Assembly (NCBI RefSeq): GCF_020085105.1
Contig: NC_058063.1
Coordinates: 2,007,001-2,071,000, forward strand
DNA length: 64,000 nt
Direction of reading: 5' to 3'
Source: Siniperca chuatsi
Taxonomy: Eukaryota; Chordata; Actinopteri; Centrarchiformes; Sinipercidae
The notes under the pieces are model-generated. The model had not been told where the DNA came from, did not search any database, and saw nothing but the letters and a program-made list of their open reading frames with translations. Positions 25,361-36,400 of the stretch are shown here, piece by piece. A program made the translations under genes and the position numbers. Numbering within the stretch: the stretch's first letter is position 1; each line of letters starts with the position of its first letter.

Positions 25361-25364
25361 TTTG

Positions 25365-25505
25365 CATAAAGACTGGGAGCAGGGGGAAACAGTTAGCCTA
25401 GCTTCATCAAAAGTGAAAAAAATATACTTTCTGGTTGTTGGTCAAGAAATAGCTCCAACAGGTAAGCTAACTTGTCGGTCCCTTCCCCCTGCTTCCAATC
25501 TAGGA
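25365..25505. repeat. Third copy of the cagggggaaacagttagcct repeat
   Basis: Carries 'gactgggagcagggggaaac', the inverse of the 'gtttccccctgtttccagtc' core of the 4150-4385 element, so this copy is in opposite orientation. Confidence 0.6.
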
Positions 25506-25619
25506 TTTCTCAAAATTGTGTAATTTGCCACACTTTAATGTAATAGAGGAAGTTTGCCACACACTAAATTACTGGTCTTGTTATAGTCATAACAAACAAT
25601 TACATTTGTCAAAACATCA

Positions 25620-25815
25620 AAGACACTATATGGCTAAAAGTATGTGGACACTCCTGTCCACAGTGTACTTTTGCTCTGAGGCTATTTTCCTGGTTTGGGC
25701 CCCTTAGTTCCAATGAAGGAAATCTTAAAGCTACATAAACAATGCTATTTTAGACAACAGTTGTGTCAACAGTGTGTTTGTCCCTTTCCTGTTTCAACAT
25801 GACAATGCCTCTGTG
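25620..25815 (+). mobile_element. Tc1/mariner-derived MITE fragment
   Basis: Begins 'acactatatggctaaaagta' followed by tgtggacac, the well-known terminal repeat of a Tc1-type non-autonomous family in fish. It continues with decayed transposase-derived sequence (tttcctgtttcaacatgaca). A related fragment is at 50630-50900. Confidence 0.65.
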
Positions 25816-26479
25816 CACAGGGTACCTGCATGTGGTTGTTGGCAATATGATGTAAATTTGTTAGGTAACTTGCACTACTAAAGTACAACAAGAACTGAGG
25901 CGGTTGTGCTCACATTGTACATTTTCCTAAATAAAGTTGTGTTCCTGTCAAATTACCACAAACTAACTGACATACAGAAACCTTGGGGCCAGGTAGTATT
26001 ACTCCAGCAAAGGAGTATTGGTTGGTATTTGATTGTCTGGGCATATGATGAAGCTGCCATGTGTAATCTGCTGTGTGCTCGATACTTAATACAGACTTGG
26101 AGGTGAAAAGGTAAATACTAGAGTGCGACTGATACTACGATTTTTTACACCACTACCGATATCAATGTTGCATGTATGTTAATAAAGAATTGCATATGGA
26201 CTGGACTGGGACTTGACTGATCAAATGACAGTGCTATTCTAAAAACAACCCACAAGCTCAATTTTAATATTCTAAATGACAATTGAAAAGTTGATTTGTT
26301 AGAAACAAATTACTATAAGTTTGATATAAGAATGTTTTTTCAAAAGATGCATAATGATACTACTACTAGGAAATGTCTCTCCACCTTATACTTGACATGT
26401 CAAGGAGGTGGCCTAACAATATTGTTAACCTTATACATAGTATGAATTAAGTTACCTTCGGGTACGCATTTCAGACTCA

Positions 26480-26670
26480 AGACGAGTTAATTGGGGACGG
26501 CTTGTTCAATTGGGGACAAAAGCCGTGTCCCCAATTTGGAAAAAGCAGATTTTTGGGTCAGTGGTTAAGATCAGGGTAAGGGTGAGGGATATGCAAGGAG
26601 TGGTTACGGTTAGGGTTAGGGTAAGTCTCCAAGAAATGAATGTAAGTCTATGTAATGTCCCCAGAAATGA

Positions 26671-26729
<59 letters not shown>

Positions 26730-26735
26730 AGGGAG
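26480..26735. repeat. Interspersed repeat plus (GT)26 microsatellite
   Basis: Two copies of caattggggac/ccccaattt words, then 'ggttagggttagggtaag', then gtccccagaaatgaaaac leading into the GT tract at 26675-26727. This block is a common fish repeat. Confidence 0.7.
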
Positions 26736-26954
26736 GGGCGAGAACTGGCAGTACTAGGCACAAGCTCAGATTTATGGTGGCTCCCTCCTATAGTCCTCTG
26801 TGTCTTGAACAAACACAGCCATAGTAGGAACACAAAACAGGCCTCTGTTACAGCTCCAAGAGAAGCAGTCTGCACCTTCAGTTAGATGGTTCATTAAAGG
26901 AGCATTCACTCCAAATGTACTGTTCCAAAGCACAAAATCTGTGGAGAAGAGTGA

Positions 26955-27165
26955 GTTCAATTCAATTCAGTTTTATTTATATAGCGCCAATTCATAACAG
27001 AAGTTATCTCATTGCACTTTTCCTCTAGAGCAGGTGTAGATAATATTATTTACAGAGACCCAACTAATCCTAACATGAGCAAGCACTTGGCAACAGTGGC
27101 AAGGAAAAACTTCCTTTAAGAGGCAGAAACCTCGGGCAGAACCAGACTCAGGGTCATATTGACCA
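26955..27165 (+). repeat. Interspersed repeat (tttatatagcgccaattcataac family)
   Basis: Runs from 'cagttttatttatatagcg' through 'gagcaagcacttggcaacag', 'aaggaaaaacttcctttaag' to 'cagaaacctcgggcag'. It is a very widespread non-coding teleost repeat, and partial copies lie at 27365-27395 (inverse) and 28125-28260. It sits just beyond the kcnk7 stop codon, so it may be part of the 3'UTR. Confidence 0.7.
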
Positions 27166-27424
27166 GAGCAGAGGGTGGAGCTAATCAACAAAAGAAAAAC
27201 ATCAAATTTAAAGCTGCACTAAAAGTTTTATATTAACAATGGATCAAATGACTACGTGTAGTGTGAAAGAAGTCACTCAGTGACGAACATACAGAGAATT
27301 ATCACCAATTCTGCTGGCTCACTCAGCGGTCTAGATTTGCTCTATATGAAAAGTGCAATGATAGCTCCTGTTATGAATTGGCGCTACATAAATAAATTCA
27401 AATAAAAAATAAAAGTTGTGAAGG

Positions 27425-30400
27425 TCAGGCGGTTTCGGGAGTTGAGGTTCTGGCTCTGCGGAGGTCTGCAACAGCAGGCCGGTCTGAATAGGGGCTCATC
27501 AACTCTAATGGAATGGAGGAGATGGTACAGACTGACTGGGAGTACTGAGGCTCGTCCTCACAGTTGTCTTCACTCAGTGTCAGTTCATTGATATGGACAC
27601 CTTCCAGCTCTGCATACTGTGGACCAGAGAAGAGCCTCATCACCGCACAGACCCAGGGAACCTGCAGGACAGTATCCTTAAAAGTAATGATCACCACCAG
27701 GCCCACCAGCAGGTAACCTGTGGAGAGAGGAGAGTAGCAAATAGAATTCTGAGGGGCGGGGGGGGGGTTCAGTTTTAAAATTAAAGTTCAGTCTGTCAAC
27801 ATGCATATTTAGGTCACATTAAAAAGTCTATCAAATTATTTAAATTAGTTTTTTAATAATATAGTTTAATAATATAATAATAATATAGTTTTATTCTAAA
27901 ACTACACATACAGACATAAAACAGTTAAATGAATACATAAAATGTAAAAAAGACAAAATATTAGCTTTTTTGGTGGCTTTTAAAAAAAGTCTTGGGGGAT
28001 TTTGGACTCAGTATTTCTAATATCCTGGCCATGGCCCTGAAAGTGCATAGTTGGTAATAATTCTCTGTGAGTTTGTCATTATTAGCGACACCTTTCACAT
28101 CATCATTTGATCCATTAATAATTTTTTATTTAATTAAATTTTATTAATATGGTGCCAAATTATAACAGAAGTTATCTTGGCGCTTTTCATATAGAGCAGG
28201 TCTAGATCGTACTCTTTGTAATATTATTAAGAGACCCAACAATTCCCACCCTGTATCCAGTATAGAAGAATGGAAGTACGAGTATGTATAAGTATTACTT
28301 TCCCTTTAAATAAAATGGTGCTTTATAACCTTCTCACCAGATGTTTTCCTTTTAAATTTACAAGCTTACGCCTCTATAATGAGAAAATATCAGTTTTGTC
28401 CATCTTCTTTTAATGCAACATCCTTTAGAACCCTGCAGGTCGATATCATTTCAGTTCCTGATTCTCAGTGATAGAGGACGATGAGAGATAACTTCCTTCT
28501 TAACACATTGAAATGATACAGAATATCACAGTTCAATACATTACTTGCATTATAAGGATACTATTATAATAAAATTAACAGAATTCAATGCTTTATAAAG
28601 GACATCTAGTTACATACACTGGCATTACTCAAGCATGATTCTTACGTATCATTCCACTTACATGTGGTGAAGAGTTTGAGTGTCTCCTTGGCCGTTGGGC
28701 CCCAGGTTCTCCCCAGAGAGTTTCCTCCCTGGCCAACGGTGCTAAGGATGACAAAGCAGAAGAAAAGAGCATCCAGGAAGCTCCAGTCGGGCTCCACGAC
28801 ACAGACCAAGAGGGCGGGGAGGAGGAAAAGGAGAGCGAGGACAAGCACCGAGAGGAGGATGGCGTGCACGAGGGCGGCCCAGGTGTAGGGCAAACCCCAG
28901 TAAGTGTGCAGGTGGTGGACAGGAACATGGGTGATGACAGGGAGGAGCATGTTGGAGAGGAGGGTGAGGAGAAACAGGGTGAGGGGGATCCCCAGGGTGC
29001 AGTAGAAGATAAAGAAGAGCTTGGCCTCATCTGATTTAGGGGCGTAAGAGTCAGAACCTGAGGAAGGAGAGAGGAAGGTACCACTGAGGAGTTTGACAAA
29101 TACATGAAACACTTAGGCAATTAAAGATCAAACCTCATGCTTTTCAACTGAGCCAGCTTCATCTGCTGAGAAAGACTGTTTTTTCTGTTTGTTCATTTTT
29201 TGTTCAATATTTTAGTTTAAAATTCCCTATTTATTGATATTGATACTCTGAAAGCATTTGGTTTTGGACAGTTTCATAAAGGTCATGGAGACTTTATACA
29301 AGAACATTAATAGCTGTGTTTCATTACCTCACGGTACCTCGTCTCGTTTTGATGTACAGAAAGGAATCCGGCAGGGTTGTCCGACGAGTCCAGGACTATT
29401 AATTTTAGTGGCAGAAATGCTGGCTGTTATGATAAAGAACTGTGAGAACTTGACAAAACTTAAGGTAAGGTCAGTTTGCGGATGACACAACACTGTTGCT
29501 CAAGAATAATGATGTGATCACAATGGGGTGAATGTCTCCTAGCGATTCGCAAACACTCTGCAGCACTGTTTATGACCCTGTGGAATCTTCAGTGGGGGTT
29601 TTGGGGGAAAAAAAACCTTGCTATGACTCTCCATAGCTGAGGTGACTCCCCTCTTTTCAACAGTAAAGGTGCCATATTGGAGACTTGCCAGACAAAACAA
29701 GAACTTTCCACCCTGGAGAAAACAGCCAAATTTAAAAAAAAAATTAATTGACTCTCTGGATTAGTTTAACTGAAGGAAGAGAGAGACTAAACACACAGTG
29801 CCGCTGCTAGCCATTTTGGTGCCCTAAGCATAATTCCTTTATTATTCGCCTGCGCGAACAACCGGAACGGACCATCTGGCATGGGGGGGGGGGACGACTA
29901 GACTAGAGCAATTATTAAATATCTTTCTTGTTCCCCCTTTTTTGTTACATATACATGGCTAAAATGTGCCTAATATTTACCGGCATTAAAAAAAAAAAAT
30001 ATTATTAGGCTATTTTTGGTGCCCCCTCAGCACTTGGTGCCCTACGCACAGTGCGTGATGCGCGTGGTGGGAGCAGCGGCGCTGGTCTGAGATAAGATAT
30101 CCTGCCTATCATAAAGTTGAAAGTGCATTCCTGAGGAAGTAACACTTTTCTTCCTTTTCAGCCAAGGCTGAATTAATGTGAATTAGCTATCTAACCAATT
30201 AGTAACCTAGCTAACATTAATCAGGAAACGTTGGCGTGATGTCTGATCCAACTTTTATTCTTGTACGACATAAAATTAGCAAGTTATTAATAGAAATTAC
30301 CTCTTGTTTAACATGTAACAACATTGCCGTCTAGTGACAACAGGACAGAAATGTCTGCAGCTATTGCCACTATGAATCTGTGTAAGATTGAAGCTATTAT

Positions 30401-33400
30401 ACTGTATTGTATGAGCAAAACTGCGTTTTTTTAACATTTATTAGTAGTAATAAAATGTGTGTTTTGACAGCTAAAGTAGTTAAGAGTCTCAGGTAACTGG
30501 TTGAATGATCTGCTGAAATAGTTGTTGGTTAAATAATGTTTCCCTAACCACTGTTATTTCTATGTCTTGAATCATGATTGCGTGGCCATAGTGATGTTTG
30601 AGAGAAACTTAAATCACAATTAACTAGTCAGAAAACCTGAGTAGCCATCTAAAAAGTTTCAAACAAAGTAATAGAATTTTCAGCGCGAAAAACCTTCCTC
30701 CAAGCCCAAAACACCACCTCCTTTGGCTAAAAGAGCTTGACCCGGACTTCCCCTCAGGCTGGACCTCACCCTTAAGGTCAAGTAACATTGCTTGTATTTT
30801 ATCTTAGTTTCTTAGACGTCTTTCTTCAAGTTTTTCTTTTCCTTGCCTAAAGTCCGCTCACAATTTAACCTTTTTTTTCTTTTTTTAATCTGCATTTTAA
30901 AAAATTATATTAATACTGGAGTTACAGAGTTTAAGAAAAACTAAATAAATAAAAATAAATAAATAATTGAAGAAACATAAAGAGCTCCGTCGTAGTCATC
31001 TGGACACTGTTTTCAGAATCAAGACGTTTCAGCTCCCATCCGGAAATCATTCTCAATTGTGAAAATGGTCTGAGAACTCAGAAATTTAAGCTACTCTGTG
31101 TTACTTAAGCCCTGCCCTCAGGAAGGAGTCTTCCTGAGTATCTGCTGTTTACCCTGCCTAGTTTCACCTGAAACTGACCTTCCTTTGTTTCCATGATGGC
31201 CCAGTAGTCAGTAATCAGGCCCATTGTTTTCTGGCTGCACCTCCCTCATCACTGTTAAGTACCTGATTAGCATATGATTGGCTTCACCAAGGTGTTAATA
31301 CACTGTTGTAATGAGTTGTAATGAGTTCTCAGACCATTTTCACAATTGAGAATGACTTGATGGGAGCCGAAACGTCTTGATTCTGAAAACAGTGTCCAGA
31401 TGACTGCGACTGAAAACTTTTCTACAATGGAAGACTCCTGGACGAATGAGGGACTACACCGTCTCATAAAGAGGGAAAAAAATAAAAATAAATACATTTT
31501 TAAAAATGAGTAAGTACAATAACTGATTACATAATTATCAGTACGTAGAATATAGTTGACTGATATAGTTACTGAAATTTAAGTCAGAGGATACATTATA
31601 CTAATATAGGAACAATGACCGGGTAGCATAGACACACACAAACACACACACACGTGCATTCGCATGTATTCACACACACATTCTTGTGTATACCCATGTA
31701 CAAGGAGAATGACATCAATACAACTGATATCATATTATTGTCTTATCTAACAGGATGATCATTAGAAATATTGTATGTTGTATACCTTACCCATTTTTCC
31801 CATCTTTCTTCAAATATATGAACTTGATTTCTAATTCTCATGGTTTTTTTTCCATTCCATATATTTAATTCAAGATCCTTCCATTTGGAATTAATTAAGT
31901 TATACGTTTTTAACCAGTTCCTTGTAATTTGTTTAGTTATTGCGACCCTTATTACTAGGAACAAATGAAAATCTTTCTTCTTGATCTCTTCTGGTATATT
32001 CCCAAGTAGTAGTATTAGTGGGTTTTTATTTAGAGAGATACCAAAAACATTTGACAGTTCTCTAATTTTCCTAGAAGACACTTTACACAACCAAAATATA
32101 TGACTGTGGTTTGCCATCTGCTCATCACATTCTCTCTAACATCTTGGGGTTAAATTTAAAGAAAACTTACTGAATTTGGGGTGTTTGAAAATATCGAATT
32201 ATAGTCTTCCATGTGTATTCTTTCCAATAGTTTGAGATAGTTGTTTCATGTATGTTTTTGAATATATGTTCCCAATCAGCTGGGGATATATTGCATGAGA
32301 GTTCATTTTCCCATACATTTTTTACATTGACATTTATTTGTTTATCTTGATGGTTGGTTGTATTATTTTAACCATCTTTGTTAAGAATTTTGTTTCGACC
32401 CCACAGTCCTACATCATTTTATCAGTGTATTTATATCTTAAATAGATCTCTTTTTTAAAATCATCAAAAAGGTAACTTCTCACATCTAAATAAATGAGAA
32501 CTGGGTAGACCATATTGTGACGATGCTATTCAAAGGATTTTATTTCATTATCCCCAAACATTTGTCCAAATGTACATAAACGGAAGAAGCCCACATTCTA
32601 AAGGTTCGATCAGCTTTGTTAGAAGGGAAGTCTGGATCAGTTCCCATTTCTTAGAATTAAAAAGTAAATGAAGATTTCATTTTTTTTTTTTTTGACTTCC
32701 CTCCAAACCCTAAGTGTTGTGACTACCCATCTATTGTCTAAATTCTCAACATATGATTTTTTTATATTTGGAGAAAGGCAGAACAGTTAGTGTTGTATCT
32801 CCACAATTTAATTCCATCTCTCTCCATCTTGTATGTGGGCTTTCTAGAATCCACACTTGGATATTCCTTACTTGTGCTGCTTGATAGTAAGCTTGCAGTT
32901 TTGGTAAATGTAGACTGCCCATAGTATGAACAATCTGTAGGAATTTTACCTGGCTTATATAATACTGTTATAATAGCAGAGTTCCATGTAGCTGCCCAAG
33001 TTTCATTATCTGTTTTCTGTAACTTTTGGAAAACCTGCATTGATTTATCTTTTCAATAGAACATATCTCTCCAAAATGGAAAGCATCTCTAGAGGTGTTC
33101 ACCCTGCATCTTCATTAGCACTTAGTTCAGACTTTAAGTCTATCAACCAATTCAACTTTAATTTTATATGGAGGAATCAAACTCACGACATCAAAAAAGC
33201 TATCACTGTCAAAAACCTCTCTGAAGGTGGGATAAGGCAATAGACTTTGAATGTATGAATGGAACTTTAAAACTGAACTGGCTGAAACAATGTGTTAAAT
33301 CTCCTGGGGGTATCTGGCACATATGCCCTCAAACCACATTATATTTGACAAGATGCGTGGTATATAATTTATTTTAAAATGTGATTACAATTTCACCAAA

Positions 33401-36400
33401 TTCCCTTTTAAGCTTTCTAAATATCACCAAGAGGTTTTATTTTTTTGGAAATGATTTTACAATCAGCTTCACACCTCATAATACACCATTATGACAACAG
33501 ACAACAGATATATACTACACAAAAGAAAATCTGTTTTATAGGAACTGGATGGATAGGAATATTTGGTGTGTAATGGACCTATTAGATGTAAATGCCGGCG
33601 AGCACGGTGAGGATCATGTTTTTTGACTTCTCCAGTGCTTTCAACACCATCTGGCCAGCCCTGCTGGGGGAGAAGCTGGCAGCGATGCAGGTGGATGCCC
33701 CCCTCGTGTCCTGGATTGTGGACTACCTGACTGGCAGACCACAGCATGTGCGTCTGCAGCACTGTGTGTCGGACAGCGTGGTCAGCAACACTGGGGCCCC
33801 TCAGGGGACCGTCCTCTCTCCCTTCCTCTTCACCATCTACACCACAGACTTCAGCCACCACACAGAGTCCTGCCACCTTCAGAAGGTTTCTGATGACTCT
33901 GCTGTGGTGGGATGTATCAGCGGTGGTGATGAGACTGAGTACAGGGCTGTGGTGGGGAACTTTGTTTCATGGTGTGAGCAGAACCATCTGCAGCTCAATG
34001 CGACAAAGTCTAAGGAACTGGTTGTAGATCTACGGAGGGCCAAGGCACCAGTGACCCCGGTTTCCATCCAGGGGGTCAGTGTGGACATTGTAGAGGATTA
34101 CAAGTACCTGGGAGTACACATGGACAATAAACTGGCTGGGCTAAGAACACTCAAGCTGTTTACAGGAAGGGCCTCTGTTTCCTGAGGAGGCTGAGGTCCT
34201 TCAACATCTGCCGGACAATGCTGAAGATGTTCTATGAGTCTGTGGTGGCCGGTGCTGTCCTGTATGCTGTTGCATGCTGGGGCAGCAGGCTGAGGGTAGC
34301 GGACGCTAACAGACTCAACAAACTGATCCGGAAGGCCGGTGACATTGTGGGGGTGGAGCTGGACTCTCTGGCGGTGGTGTCAGAGAGGAGGATGCTGGCC
34401 AAACTACACGCCATCTTGGACAGCGTCTCCCACCCGCTCCATGACGTGCTGGTCAAACAAAGGAGCGCCTTCAGAGGAAGACTCATCCCCCAAAATGCAC
34501 CACAGAGCGCCACAGGAAGTCATTCCTGCCTGTGGCCATCCAACTCTTTAACTCCTCCCTCTAAGTGTCAGTCTGTATGACCCGAAGTCACTAAACTGGA
34601 CATTGGATCATTAACATCACTGCAATACCTGAAATAATTGTGCAATATACTCTGTTTTCAGTTTCAATTCCCTATGTATTGATATTTATTCATACTTCTA
34701 TTACTGCTGTGTAATATCCACCATCTCATAATAATCTTAATAAGCTACACTTAACTTGACATTACTCATTATTGCACTATTACTTATTACTTATATTATT
34801 ACATTGTATTATACCGTACATACTTATCAACCGGTAAATCCACTTTGTACTTTACACTTATTTTAGCTTTTATACTTATTTACTTATATCCACATGTACT
34901 TAATTTATCTTACCTGTATTATAGTGTATTATATTCTGATTTGCTTAGTACTTCTATCCCTGTGTGCACTGACGTGACAGTGAGCTGCTGTAACAAAAGA
35001 GTTTCCCCTCAGGGATCAATAAAGTATTTCTGATTCTGAAACTGTCAAACTAGGCAGTGCTGTTTGAATATGAATCAAGATTCAGTTACTGCATTGCCTA
35101 TTTCCCATCTCAAATGTTTTCAAAATCACATTTTAGTGTACTGTTTAGCTGTAATTTGAGAACATTTGTGACCATGCCGCCATTTTGTTCCTGCTTGAAA
35201 ACGGACCAAGCACCGCCCCAACTTGCATGTGTCACTCAGCACGTTTTGTAGCTCTGATTGGTTGTAGGTCTTTTCAATTGCATCCAGAGCATAGACTTTA
35301 TATACAGTCTGTGGTCCAGAGGCATATTTATGGACGCGTATACTGGACTATATTCAAATGATAATGTAAACTTCCACAATAGCATTATAATTTTCCACAT
35401 ACGTATGTGTTATTTGAGTAAAAATTTAAATGAAAATGCAATAATCCAGTTTTCACATACTTGTATGGGTGTTCTATGACTATATTAAAATGGAAAAGCT
35501 GACATTTAATTTACAAAGGACAATTTTCAAATGTTAATTCACATTTGAAAATGAAATATAAACAATGTAACCTGATTTTCCATTTATGCAAGCAATATTT
35601 AACCTGCTGTACTTTGGACAATATTCAAATGCAATAAGCAAAATAGCGGCCCCAGTCTATTGTATTTACATTTCATATACATGTCATCATGCTCTTTTGG
35701 TGTCTAAATGAAAATGAAAATGACATTTTCTGAAAACAGTGTCCAGATGACAGCGACTGAAACCTTTTCTACGTTAGAACACTCCTGGACGAATGAGGGA
35801 CTACACCGTCTTATTTTCTAACAATTTGAAAATTAAAATTAAAACTGCATTTGGCCAACTTTCAGTGGCTCCGTCCAGGACACTGACGACGAAGATGCGT
35901 TAAGGTTACCGAGGTGCTTTTCTAGCCGGGTTTTACTCCTGGCACCCCTGGTCAGAGCCACTGTAAGTCACCTTGGTACTGTATTTCCCAGGCCGGTCAG
36001 AGTCAGCTAATAGGACCACTGACTAGTTAAGCAGCAGTTAGTGGTTACTTTAGCAACAAGTAAAGCTATCTGTCCATCAGGAAACTCCATAAATCACAGA
36101 GGGTCTAGTCAGAGCAGCTGGAGGACATCAGAGGGAAAACCAGCAAATATTTTCTCCATAAAATGTGATTTCTGTGATGTTGCAAATGGAGCTGCTGTGA
36201 TGCAAGAAACATGTCAGACTCAATCTGACAATAAAGTATCATCATCATCATCCAGTTTCACCAAAATCAGTGAATAAAGTTATAAAAGTTGCGTGTTTTT
36301 GTACAGTAATCCAGTAGTCAGTGAGGTCCTGCTGCCTTCTCGCCTTTCTGCCATATGAGGGTACTTTTGTTTCTTTATTATGCAATCATAAAATAGATTT

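Noticed and set aside
26590-26625. Interstitial telomere-like ggttagggttagggtaag
   Set aside because: Only about two TTAGGG units within a common interspersed repeat; not a telomeric array.
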